From NCBI RefSeq assembly GCF_000717345.1, contig NZ_JNZA01000012.1, positions 287,828-351,827 on the forward strand: a DNA stretch of 64,000 bases, read 5' to 3'. Source of the stretch: Streptomyces lydicus (GTDB lineage Bacteria; Actinomycetota; Actinomycetes; Streptomycetales; Streptomycetaceae). The notes below the pieces were generated by a model, which had not been told where the DNA came from, did not search any database, and saw only the letters and a list, made by a program, of their open reading frames with translations. Positions 9,666 through 17,817 of the stretch are shown piece after piece. Numbering within the stretch: the first letter of the stretch is position 1; each line of letters begins with the position of its first letter. A program made the position numbers and the translations under genes.

Positions 9666-11582
9666 TCAGGGGTTCACCACGCTCCAGCGCTGGGCCAGGA
9701 TGTCGGTGCACGGGGCGAGGCGGACGCTGCCGTGGTCGGCGTCCGGGGCCAGCAGACAGAGGTGGGTGGCTTCGTTGCGGTAGCGGACGGTGCCGTCCGC
9801 GTACGTCTCGGCTAGCCAGCGCTGGCCGGCCGCGTCGACGCCGCGCGCGTCGTCACACGCCCGCAGCATGGCGTCGGTCTCCGAGGTGGCGTGCTCGTCG
9901 CGGACACCCAGGCAGTAGTTGTCGCCGAACTCGCTCTCGAAGCGCACCAGGTTGTCGTCCGGGCTGATGCGCTGGATGTTCCAGCCGAAGTCCAGGCGCT
10001 CTTGGCGCAGCCAGTAGATCCACCACCACTTGGGCGGTGTGGGCCGGGTGGAGATGGCGGTCCCGGGAAAGGATCCGTTCAGCATGCGGCCGCCCAGGAA
10101 GGCGGATTCCAGGCGTACGTTGCCGGTGGTCGTCGGCCAGTTCTTGGGCAGCGAGGCGGGGTTCTCCCACCACCGCTGGGCTGCGTCCTCCGTGCACGGT
10201 GCCACGGTCACCTGCTTGTCGGACGGGGTCAGGCACATCCCGGGGAAGGCCACGTTCTGCCAGCGCTGCGGCCCGCCACTGTCGTTGTTCCACGCGGGGT
10301 CGTCCTCGAGGTGGCTGATCGTCCACTGCGCCCGCGGATCAGCACAGTCGCCGACGACGGCCTGGGAGGACGTATCCCGCCGGGCACGCGTCGGGGCGGC
10401 GATGCAGTCTCCCGTGCCGGGGTTTCGCAGGTAGTGGGTGAGGGCGCCGCCGTTGGTGTACATGCGCCAGGTCTGGCTGCTGTCATTGCTGGGGGTGCCG
10501 ATCCCGATCGAGCGGTCCGGGGTCTCCTGCAGCTGATTGCCGTTGGGTGCGGCCAGCCTGGTGGCGTAGACGTGTGACGGGCCGGTGGCCGCGACCGGCG
10601 GTGGGGTCCGCGCGAAGAGCACGGGCACATGGTCGGATCCGGCACCGTTGTCGCGGTTCGCGTTGAAGCTGCCGGGCAGGCCGCTGGTGACCGCGTAGTC
10701 CAGCTCGCTCGGGTGGTCGCCGTTGATGAACGTCGGCTGACCCGTGCGCAGCAGGCTCTCGCCGGCGCGCAGATGCAGCGACTGGCGGGCCTCGTTGTCG
10801 TTGCGGTTGAGGATGTTCACGTTGTAGTCGCCGGCCAGGACCCAGTTCCGGCCGCGCTGGTCGCCCCTGGCCATGAAGTTGCGCACCTGGTCGAGCAGTC
10901 CGCGCCTGTTGTCGTCTCCGGTCACGTCCTCGCCGCGGGCGTGCGTGTTCCAGTACCAGGTGTTCCCGAACCGCAGACCGTGCAACGGGCGGGCCCGGTA
11001 GCGGTTGTTCGGGGCATTCGGGTCCGGGTCGTAGTAGTTGTTCTCCAGGACGCGGACCTCGGTGGCCTGGGTATCGGTGACCGTCGCCAGGTTCATCTGG
11101 CCGCCGTCCCACGTGTCCTCATTCGTTTCGCCGATCCTGCGGGGGTCGGTCTGCAGGAAGTACACGTAGCGGTTGGTGCCGCTCGGGCCGCCCGGCCAGG
11201 TCGAGAGCGTGTAGGAACTGGGCTGGGGGCTGCGGTTCGGTGAGAGCCGCAGCTGCCGGTAACTGGTCCGGTGGTCGTCCGCCGGCTGAGGTGGCCCGCT
11301 GCCGGCCTCCTGCAGCATCACCACCGGGTTGTTCGCGACCAGCCGGTTGATCTCTGAAGTCCACCTCGAACCGTTGTCCGAGCCGTGCATGTTGTACGTG
11401 GCGAACGGCGAACTGCCGTCCAGGTTCACCGCGTGCGCAGGCGCAGCGGTCAACGGAACGGTCAGCAAGGCCGCCACCGCGCTCAGGACGGCGAGCACGG
11501 CGGTGATCCACCGCCGCGATCGTAATCGCGTCCTCGTGGTCCGCAGGGTCCCCAGGGTCTGCGGACGCTTGCCTCTACTCAA
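9666..11582 (-). CDS. Secreted CdtB-like nuclease/phosphatase fused to ricin-type lectin repeats
   Basis: 638 residues. Residues 1-51 are a signal peptide with a long basic n-region and an AxA cleavage site near 51. Residues 55-325 form an endonuclease/exonuclease/phosphatase fold most like the CdtB subunit of cytolethal distending toxin: ATYNMHGSDN, Glu92 in QEAG, RPLHGLRFGN, His214 in NTHARG, Asp252 and Asn254 in AGDYNVN, ELDYAV, and Ser316-Asp317-His318 before VPVLF. Residues about 335-475 and 485-638 hold Cys pairs and QxW motifs (RAQW, AQRWW, GQRW, AQRW) typical of ricin beta-trefoils. I infer an exported DNase or phosphoinositide phosphatase with glycan-binding modules. Three tandem copies of a short GGGGTTCA-like unit overlap the stop codon. 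Confidence 0.85.
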   Translation of the reverse strand: MSRGKRPQTLGTLRTTRTRLRSRRWITAVLAVLSAVAALLTVPLTAAPAHAVNLDGSSPFATYNMHGSDNGSRWTSEINRLVANNPVVMLQEAGSGPPQPADDHRTSYRQLRLSPNRSPQPSSYTLSTWPGGPSGTNRYVYFLQTDPRRIGETNEDTWDGGQMNLATVTDTQATEVRVLENNYYDPDPNAPNNRYRARPLHGLRFGNTWYWNTHARGEDVTGDDNRRGLLDQVRNFMARGDQRGRNWVLAGDYNVNILNRNDNEARQSLHLRAGESLLRTGQPTFINGDHPSELDYAVTSGLPGSFNANRDNGAGSDHVPVLFARTPPPVAATGPSHVYATRLAAPNGNQLQETPDRSIGIGTPSNDSSQTWRMYTNGGALTHYLRNPGTGDCIAAPTRARRDTSSQAVVGDCADPRAQWTISHLEDDPAWNNDSGGPQRWQNVAFPGMCLTPSDKQVTVAPCTEDAAQRWWENPASLPKNWPTTTGNVRLESAFLGGRMLNGSFPGTAISTRPTPPKWWWIYWLRQERLDFGWNIQRISPDDNLVRFESEFGDNYCLGVRDEHATSETDAMLRACDDARGVDAAGQRWLAETYADGTVRYRNEATHLCLLAPDADHGSVRLAPCTDILAQRWSVVNP

Positions 11583-12205
11583 CGATCAAGCCTCTCCCGT
11601 CGGCCCCCGCGCCCGGCGGCGCGGTGGGACTGCCGAAGCCACCAACTCACCGTGGCGGCACCGTGCTGCCGTACCGGCAGCGGAGCGGGACCGAGCTCGC
11701 CCCCCGATCCGCTGTCGAGCGAGTGGTGCACGGACCGTCGAACGAGCCATCGCCGGCCCGTCGATCACAGGAGACGGAAGATCGAGCTCACGGGGTTCAG
11801 GCCCCCATCGATATCCGGCCCCGCCCCCACACCCCCGTCCCGTGCCGGCCTTCAGGCGACTGGCCAGTGCGAACGGAACCGTAAAGTTCGCACACGCACT
11901 CGATCTGGCGGTCCGGGGCATACGGCCCCGGATCGTCCGGGAAGGCGCCACTGCCTGGCGATACACCGCGCCGGGCCGCACCTCGAAAAGCCGAGACGAC
12001 ATTGTCCTTAATCAGGGTTCTGTGGAAGGAAGAGGGAAACGGGAGCGGTGTGGCAACGCCTTTCCGGGGTACGAAACTCGGTCGCACGGCGGGCGCGGTG
12101 CGCAGCCGCCAAGGACAGCGGGGGAGCGTGGAAACCTTCGTGGCCGACGCCGTAAGCCCTTGAACACGGCACCTTGAAACGGGAGTTGCAGGGCAAACGC
12201 GAGTC
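11583..12205. other. Intergenic region, no gene seen
   Basis: Open frames on both strands here have arginine/serine/proline-rich translations without domains or ribosome sites. Base composition is slightly lower in GC around 12000-12100. It presumably holds the promoter of the CdtB-like gene (minus strand) and of the small gene at 12206. Confidence 0.5.
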
Positions 12206-12412
12206 ATGGACCGACGACACACACGCCCCGCACCGCTGGCCGGCCCCGCCTGGGCAGGATGGCTGTACCTCGGGCTGGCGGTGCTGGCCGGCGCCCAGCT
12301 CGTAGCGACCGTATGGCAGTCCGGTGCCGGCGAAGCAACTTTCCTACCCAGCCTGGTCGGTGTGATCGCGTTTCCCGCGCTCGCCGGGGCCGCCCTGCTG
12401 AAACGACGCTGA
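12206..12412 (+). CDS. Small hypothetical two-helix membrane protein
   Basis: 68 residues from an ATG with a GGGAGTTGCAGGG purine region upstream. Two hydrophobic stretches, roughly residues 16-36 and 46-63, separated by a short polar loop (QSGAGEAT) and closed by LLKRR, predict a hairpin membrane protein with positive ends inside. No family recognised. Its stop is only a few bases from the point where a truncated phosphotransferase on the other strand loses homology. Confidence 0.5.
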   Translation: MDRRHTRPAPLAGPAWAGWLYLGLAVLAGAQLVATVWQSGAGEATFLPSLVGVIAFPALAGAALLKRR

Positions 12413-12426
12413 GGCCGGCCGCGTCA

Positions 12427-12680
12427 CCCTCCTCGACCACCACGTCGTTGCCCACCTCGGCCATGGCCGCGATCGAGCGGTGGAAGCCCATCCTGGTCCG
12501 CCGCAGCGCGACGTCGAGCTCCTCCGCCCCGAGCTCTCGCTCGGTGCGCATGGCGTTGAAGCCGTCCACCGCCAGGTGGTAGAAGACGCCGTCCTCCAGG
12601 ACGTCCAGAAGCTCCCGAGCGATGCTCGACTTCCCTGAACTGGAGGTGCCGTTGAGGAGGATGATCCGGCCAGGTGTCAA
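12427..12680 (-). pseudogene. Truncated chloramphenicol-phosphotransferase-like (CPT) gene
   Basis: From a TTG at 12680 the frame encodes TPGRIILLNGTSSSGKSS (Walker A GTSSSGKS), then HLAVDGFNAMR, ALRRTRMGFHRSIAAMAEVGNDVVV. This follows the N-terminal half of CPT/AAA-type small-molecule kinases residue by residue. After VVV, where the family reads D-H-V-L, the frame runs into unrelated Gly/Arg-rich sequence at about 12430, so the C-terminal half (about 90-100 residues with the substrate lid and arginine finger) is gone. Open reading continues but is not homologous. Probably non-functional. Confidence 0.7.
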
Positions 12681-12873
12681 AGCGGCATGATCACATGCGG
12701 TCCGGAAGGCGGCGATGACGCCGGCCGCCGTGCGGTACCGGAAGGCCACGGGCCGGTCCCGGCCGGTGCTTCCCGGAACCCGCACGGGGTGTCGCAGGTT
12801 CCCCCTGATGGGGCGTCTGCTGCGGCGAGGAAGTGGGCAATGATCCCCTTCCTGAACCGCGAAAGGGGCGTAA

Positions 12874-13407
12874 GTGGATATCACCGCAGCCAAGAGGCAT
12901 ATCTTCGCCATGCTGGACGTCGACGGCGACGGGGTCATCTCCCGGGAGGAGTACCTGGCCCGCCCGGAGCGGGCGGCTGCCGCGCTCGGGCGTGAGGCGG
13001 GGGACCCGCTGGTCACTGCCGTCCGCGCGACCCACCAGCACGTGTACGCGTCGATGGACGTGGCGGGCAACGGCAAGGTGACGTTCGAGGAGTACGCGGC
13101 ATGGGCGGGCGCCGACGCCTTCGACGAGGTCTGCCGGCTGGCGCTGGGGGCGCTGTTCGACCTCGCCGACGCGGACGCCGACGGGAAGCTGACCCGAGCG
13201 GAGTTCACCTGCTTGCGACAGGCGCTGGGCAACCAGGCTGACCATGCCGAGGCTGCCTTCGACGCCCTGGACGCGGACGGCGACGGGCTTGTCGACCGTG
13301 ACGCGTATCTGGCCTCGATCCGCGCCTTCGTGACCGGCGGCTCCTCACCCATGGCCGAGGCCCTGCACGGCACAGCCGACCACAGCCCTGCGGTCGGGGC
13401 CTCGTGA
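12874..13407 (+). CDS. EF-hand calcium-binding protein
   Basis: 177 residues from GTG 12874, with AAAGGGG eight bases upstream. Four EF-hand loops: 15-26 (DVDGDGVISREE), 62-73 (DVAGNGKVTFEE), 99-110 (DADADGKLTRAE) and 133-144 (DADGDGLVDRDA). Loops 1 and 3 have full calcium ligands; loop 2 has Ala and Asn at ligand positions; loop 4 ends in Ala where the bidentate Glu is expected, so its affinity should be lower. The layout is that of the calerythrin/CalD group of cytosolic Ca2+ sensors or buffers in actinomycetes. Confidence 0.92.
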   Translation: MDITAAKRHIFAMLDVDGDGVISREEYLARPERAAAALGREAGDPLVTAVRATHQHVYASMDVAGNGKVTFEEYAAWAGADAFDEVCRLALGALFDLADADADGKLTRAEFTCLRQALGNQADHAEAAFDALDADGDGLVDRDAYLASIRAFVTGGSSPMAEALHGTADHSPAVGAS

Positions 13408-13461
13408 CCGGGAGGGAGCGGGACCTTCGGCCGGGGGCGAGCAGCTGACAGCCGTGGCCGG

Positions 13462-13495
13462 GGTGGCGCAGCCTCGTGCGAGGCCGCGCCACCCG
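13462..13495. terminator. Bidirectional terminator between the EF-hand and ABC-F genes
   Basis: Hairpin with arms GGGTGGCGC...GCCTCG and CGAGGC...GCGCCACCC, one A-C mismatch and a two-base apex. It lies between two convergent genes. Confidence 0.7.
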
Positions 13496-13535
13496 GCCGG
13501 TGTGCGAAGCCACGCCGGCTGGGGGAGGGGACTGA

Positions 13536-15140
13536 TCAGGCGAGAGCGACGAGGTCGCGGTAGTCCTCACTCCACAGGTCCTCGTCCGCGTCCGGCAGGA
13601 GCAGAACGCGGTCGGGGCGCAGGGCGTCGATGGCGCCCTCGTCGTGCGTGACCATCACGAGGGCTCCCGGGTAGGAGCCGACCGCGGCCAGGACCTCGTC
13701 GCGGGAGGCGGGGTCGAGGTTGTTGGTCGGCTCGTCGAGCAGCAGCACGTTCGCGCCGGAATGGACCAGTCCGGCCAGCGCCAGGCGGGTCTTCTCCCCG
13801 CCGGACAGCACCCCGGCCGGCTTGTCGGCGTCATCCCCGGAGAACAGGAACGCCCCCAGCACACGCCGGACTTCACCGTCGGTCAGCTGCGGAGCGGCGC
13901 CGGCCAGGTTCTGCCGGACCGAGCGGTCCCGGGCCAGGGTGTCGTGCTCCTGGGCGAAGTACCCCAGGCGCAGGCCGTGCCCGTGCACCACGCGGCCGGA
14001 ATCCGGCTGTTCCTCGCCGGCCAGGATGCGCAGCAACGTGGTCTTGCCGGCTCCATTGAGGCCGAGGATCACCAGCCGGGTGCCCCGGTCCACGGCCAGA
14101 TCCACACCGGACAGCACCTGGTGCTCGCCGTAGGACTTGGTCAGGCTGATCGCTCCGAGCGGCATCCGCCCGCACGGAGCGGGCTCGGGCAGCCGGATCT
14201 TGGCGACCTTCTCCGCCCGCCGGGCCGGTTCCAGCTCCGCCAGCATCCGGTCGGCGCGCCGCGCCATGCTCTTGGCCATCACGGCCGTCGCCGACCGGGC
14301 CTTCATCTTGTCCGCCTGAGCGTGCAGGGAGGCGGCCTTCCGCTCGGCGCTCGCCCGCTCGCGGGCGCGGCGCCGTTCATCCGCCGCCCGCTGCGCCAGG
14401 TACGCGTTCCAGCCGGTGTTGTGGACGTCGATCGTGGCCCGGCCGGCGTCCAGGTGGAACACGCGGTTGACGGCGGCGGCCAGCAGTGACGTGTCGTGGC
14501 TGATCACCACCAGGCCGCCCCGGTGGCTCTGGAGGAAGGTGCGCAGCCAGATGACGGAGTCGGCGTCCAGGTGGTTGGTCGGCTCGTCCAGCAGCAGTGT
14601 GCCCTCCCGGCCGGCGAACAGGATCCGCGCCAGTTCGACGCGGCGCCGCTGCCCGCCGGACAGGGCGCCCACCGGCTCGCCCAGTACGCGCTCGGGCAGC
14701 CCCAGCCCGGCGGCCACCCGGGCCGCTTCGGCCTCGGCGCCGTATCCCCCGCCCGCCTGGAAGGCGGCGTCGGCGCGGGCGTAGGCGTTCAGCGCACGCT
14801 CCAGCGCGGCGGGCCCGTCGGCGTCGGCCATCGCCGCCTCGGCCGTCCGCAGCCGCTGCAGTGCGCGGTCCAGGCCGCGGGCGGAGAGGATCCGGTCGGT
14901 GACGGTGACATGTGGATCGGCGGCGCGGGAGTCCTGCGCCAGGAACCCGACGTCGCCGGTGTGCGTAATGGTGCCGACGGCGGGCTTCGCGTGGCCGGCG
15001 AGGGCGGTCATGAGGGTGGTCTTGCCCGCGCCGTTGCGGCCCACCAGGCCGATGCGGTCGCCGGGGGAGACGGTGAAGGAGATGCCGGAGAGCAGCAGGC
15101 GGGCGCCCGCGCGCAGCTCGACACCGCTAACGGTAATCAT
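13536..15140 (-). CDS. ABC-F subfamily ATPase (ribosome-protection type)
   Basis: 534 residues from MITVSGVEL. Two fused nucleotide-binding domains without membrane segments: Walker A GRNGAGKTT near residue 34 and GLNGAGKTT in the second half, signatures LSGGQRRRVELARIL and LSGGEKTRLALAGLV, Walker B LLLDEPTNHLD and LLLDEPTNNLD. The two halves are joined by a basic helical linker (about 245-310; RRARERASAERKAASLHAQADKMK region) that reaches the ribosome in this family. Members either act as housekeeping translation factors or protect against ribosome-targeting antibiotics such as macrolides and lincosamides. Specificity cannot be read from sequence alone. Confidence 0.93.
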   Translation of the reverse strand: MITVSGVELRAGARLLLSGISFTVSPGDRIGLVGRNGAGKTTLMTALAGHAKPAVGTITHTGDVGFLAQDSRAADPHVTVTDRILSARGLDRALQRLRTAEAAMADADGPAALERALNAYARADAAFQAGGGYGAEAEAARVAAGLGLPERVLGEPVGALSGGQRRRVELARILFAGREGTLLLDEPTNHLDADSVIWLRTFLQSHRGGLVVISHDTSLLAAAVNRVFHLDAGRATIDVHNTGWNAYLAQRAADERRRARERASAERKAASLHAQADKMKARSATAVMAKSMARRADRMLAELEPARRAEKVAKIRLPEPAPCGRMPLGAISLTKSYGEHQVLSGVDLAVDRGTRLVILGLNGAGKTTLLRILAGEEQPDSGRVVHGHGLRLGYFAQEHDTLARDRSVRQNLAGAAPQLTDGEVRRVLGAFLFSGDDADKPAGVLSGGEKTRLALAGLVHSGANVLLLDEPTNNLDPASRDEVLAAVGSYPGALVMVTHDEGAIDALRPDRVLLLPDADEDLWSEDYRDLVALA

Positions 15141-15461
15141 GGGATGACGCTCCGAGAAAGCAAAAGGACACACTTCTGGCGTGGAAGCGGGTCCTCAGCT
15201 AGGAAACTCGGGGCGTAGACATGCGGCCACGGTAACCGACGCCCGGTGAGTGGCGCCATTGATTTTGCCGGGGCCCGGCTTCGCCGCCTCATGGGGAGGC
15301 CGCCCTCTTCGTGACGTCCTCCATCCCGTGCCGCCAACTCGCGGCCGCCGACGGTCACTTCCTACGGGCCACGGTGAAGTAGCGGTTCGCGGAGGAGGCC
15401 GGCGAGCTGCTGAGACTGAAGCTCAGGACGGTGCCGTACCGGGCCCGCGCGGCCGTCACGC

Positions 15462-16055
15462 TCATCGGTGTGGGAGCGGCAGGTCCGCCCGGTCCCAGTC
15501 GATCCGGAGTCCCGGGGCTGTGAGCGTCGGCGCGGACATCAGGCTGCCGTCCGGGTGCCGGCCGCGTGCACGGTGGTAGCTGAGTGCGTGGGTCACCGTG
15601 CCGGCCGCGTGCGGCAACTCGCGGCCCTCGTTGTCGTGCGGCCCCCAAGTGGCGATGCCGGCGGCGCGGATCCTGGGCAGCACCTCGCTCATGTCTCCGC
15701 GGACGCCGAAGTAGGCAACGGCCCGCATGCTGCAGGTGAGGACGTACGGGGACCGCATGTGCTCGAAGATCGAGCCGTTGTAGGGCCTGGCGCAGGAGTC
15801 GTTGAAGCGGGTGAGGGTGTGCTCCAGACCCTCGACGGCGGCCAGGCGCTGGATCAGGGCCTGCATCTGCCGTTCCTCCGCCGCCCGGCGGGACTCCGCT
15901 CCGGGCGATGTGGCTTGCGCCCGCAGCTTCCTCTCCGAGGGCTCGCGCGAGCACGCCTTCGTCAGCCCGATCAGAACGAACGCCAGCAGCAGTCCGCCCA
16001 CCTGGGAACACCGCCTGCCAACCCGGTGCCACCAGCGCGCCACAGTTCCCGTCAT
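15462..16055 (-). CDS. Hypothetical single-TM protein
   Basis: 197 residues; ATG 16055 has GGGAGGTG seven bases upstream, better than the start 21 bp further out. One N-terminal membrane helix (about residues 18-35, GGLLLAFVLIGLTKAC), then a charged helical region (residues 38-75) and a folded extracellular or cytosolic domain with three Cys (SCARPY, LTCSM). No family recognised. The GLEHTLTRFNDSCARPYNGSIF segment would be the best query for a profile search. Confidence 0.65.
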   Translation of the reverse strand: MTGTVARWWHRVGRRCSQVGGLLLAFVLIGLTKACSREPSERKLRAQATSPGAESRRAAEERQMQALIQRLAAVEGLEHTLTRFNDSCARPYNGSIFEHMRSPYVLTCSMRAVAYFGVRGDMSEVLPRIRAAGIATWGPHDNEGRELPHAAGTVTHALSYHRARGRHPDGSLMSAPTLTAPGLRIDWDRADLPLPHR

Positions 16056-16317
16056 CCGCACACCTCCCGACTTCACCCTCCGGCGAGCTGAAAGCCGTGC
16101 GCATGAGTACGCGTACTCACATTTCTTACGGGGTGGGCCAGGGGCTTCGCTGCTTCAGCCGTCAATTCGGCAGGGTTTTCGTGTCCGAACCGGTGGTGAG
16201 CGGAAACCTTGAATCCGGTTGTCGGAAAGGCTTCCTGGAAGAAATCGCCGCTGCTATCGTGCGTGCCGACCGACAGTGTTGTCACGCACTGTCATCCGGC
16301 AAGGGGGAACCGGAACC

Positions 16318-16779
16318 GTGAAACTCAAAGGGTATGTGAACAAAGGCGTCGCGGTCGCCGCTGCCACTCTCATCACTTCCGCCACATTGCTTACCGGCCC
16401 GGCCACGGCCGCCACGCAGTTCCCTTCCGGAGACGCGTACGGCTTCAGCGTGGACTGGAGTGGCCAGTGGGTCAACGTGCAGCGACTCGATGAGATCACG
16501 CTGCAGTTGTGCGACGCGAGCCCGGGTGACAAGAACAAGGCGACGGCCCGGCTTCAGGGGTATGTGTTCTCGAACGGCACCGCGAAGGTCAAGACCGCCC
16601 CGGCGGTCTTCCAGGTGCCGATCGGCGACAGGAAGTGCTGGGCCTGGCGCGATGTCTTCCTCACCTACTTCCAGGACGGTGAGCGGCTGGATTACGCGCG
16701 CGTCGCTTTCTACGGCTCCGAGGAGCCGTCGAGGATGTCGGCGACAAGGTGGGTGCGGAACCCGTTCGCGGCCCCCTGA
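16318..16779 (+). CDS. Small secreted protein, unknown function
   Basis: 153 residues from GTG 16318 with AAGGGGGAACC upstream. Residues 1-31 are a clear Sec signal peptide (KLKGYVNKGVAVAAATLITSATLLTGPATAA). The mature part is about 120 residues of beta-rich sequence with two cysteines (LQLCDASP, DRKCWAWRD) likely disulphide-bonded. No domain recognised. It is followed 34 bp later by a second small secreted protein on the same strand. Confidence 0.75.
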   Translation: MKLKGYVNKGVAVAAATLITSATLLTGPATAATQFPSGDAYGFSVDWSGQWVNVQRLDEITLQLCDASPGDKNKATARLQGYVFSNGTAKVKTAPAVFQVPIGDRKCWAWRDVFLTYFQDGERLDYARVAFYGSEEPSRMSATRWVRNPFAAP

Positions 16780-16813
16780 ATTCGACCGCCCGTTGATCGG
16801 CTGGAGAAATTCG

Positions 16814-17224
16814 ATGAATCTCCGTAAAGCGGCGGTCGTCGCCGTAGGCGTCATCGGCATGGCCGCCCCGACGGCCCTGCCCGCCCACGCCGCACCCGCG
16901 TCGCCCTCGGCCTGCCGGGTCGCGGCTTTCGGCTACACGCTTCCCATCGCCTGTGGAAGCAATACCCTGGCTGCCGATTGGAACGGCGATCACAAGACCG
17001 ACGAGGTATTCGCCGCGACCCTGCCGAACCACTACGTCTACCGCATCTCTGCCACCAGCAACGGGCCGGTCAGGGTGAGCAACGGACGGGCCGTCAGCAT
17101 GCAGAAATATGAGATCCGGCCCAGTGGGCAGCGGCGTATCTACGCCGTGACGGCAACGCAGCACGTCTATTACTCGTACTACGGCTCCTCCGGCTGGAGC
17201 GAGTGGTATCTCTATCACGCGTAG
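16814..17224 (+). CDS. Small secreted protein with FG-GAP/VCBS-like segment
   Basis: 136 residues. Signal peptide 1-27 ending PAHAAPA. The mature domain contains two cysteines (SACRVA, IACGSN) and the segment LAADWNGDHKTDEVFAAT, which resembles the Asp/Asn-rich calcium loop of FG-GAP/VCBS beta-propeller blades, although only one blade is present. A Tyr-rich C-terminus (VYYSYYGSSGWSEWYLYHA) ends the protein. Exported and probably calcium-binding; role unknown. Confidence 0.7.
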   Translation: MNLRKAAVVAVGVIGMAAPTALPAHAAPASPSACRVAAFGYTLPIACGSNTLAADWNGDHKTDEVFAATLPNHYVYRISATSNGPVRVSNGRAVSMQKYEIRPSGQRRIYAVTATQHVYYSYYGSSGWSEWYLYHA

Positions 17225-17284
17225 ACGAGGCCGGGAGGAGGCAGCTCACCGGAGCATGCGTCCTGACCCTTCCGGTGGCCTGGC

Positions 17285-17758
17285 TCATTCGACGTCGACG
17301 TCGCCCATGAGGTCGAGGAGACGGGAGAGGACCCGAAGGCAGCCGTCGACCTCGGTGTCCGTGAGGTCATCGCCGACTTGGCGCAGTACTGCGCGTTCGC
17401 GGTCGAGCACGGTGGTGATGGCGGTCTGTCCCTGTGCAGTCAGCCGGATGAGGGAAGACTTCTTGTGGGCCGGATTGGGTGCGGCCTCGGCCAGCCCCCG
17501 CGTCATGGCGTCGTTGACCATGCGCTGTACGAACTGACGGCTGAGGGCCTGAGCCCGTGCCATCTGCGGGACGGTCATGGGCCCGTGTTCGCGGAGCATG
17601 CTCAGTGCGGCCCGCACTCCCACGGACAGCCCTGCCACGGCCACGTCGTGCTCCACCTTGCGTTGGGTGCGTCGGTACAGCGGCCCCACGAGGTCGAACA
17701 CCTCGGTGAGCCGGTCGGTCAACTCGTCGGACGCCAGGGCACGCTCTGTCTTACTCAC
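17285..17758 (-). CDS. MarR-family transcriptional regulator
   Basis: 157 residues. Dimerisation helices at both ends surround the winged HTH: MTVPQMARAQALSRQFVQRMVNDAMTRGL, then the wing with NPAHKKSSLIRLTAQGQ. Divergent from the alpha/beta hydrolase gene at 17816 across 57 bp that contain three copies of the half-site GGTTGTCAT. MarR proteins usually repress both genes until a phenolic or oxidative ligand binds. Confidence 0.93.
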   Translation of the reverse strand: MSKTERALASDELTDRLTEVFDLVGPLYRRTQRKVEHDVAVAGLSVGVRAALSMLREHGPMTVPQMARAQALSRQFVQRMVNDAMTRGLAEAAPNPAHKKSSLIRLTAQGQTAITTVLDRERAVLRQVGDDLTDTEVDGCLRVLSRLLDLMGDVDVE

Positions 17759-17777
17759 TCGACCATGATGGCACCTT

Positions 17778-17817
17778 GGTTGTCATTCGCGCCCACCAAT
17801 GACAACCTGGTTGTCAT
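17778..17817. promoter_or_regulatory. MarR operator with three half-sites
   Basis: Perfect 10-bp inverted repeat GGTTGTCATT (17778-17787) and AATGACAACC (17798-17807) around a 10-bp spacer, plus a third direct copy GGTTGTCAT at 17809-17817 that runs into the hydrolase ATG. Centres lie one to two helical turns apart. Binding by the adjacent MarR is inference from position. Confidence 0.7.

Noticed and set aside
13536..15140. Naming the ABC-F gene after a specific antibiotic resistance determinant
   Set aside because: The linker and domain order are generic; no antibiotic biosynthetic cluster or diagnostic residues support a specific drug.
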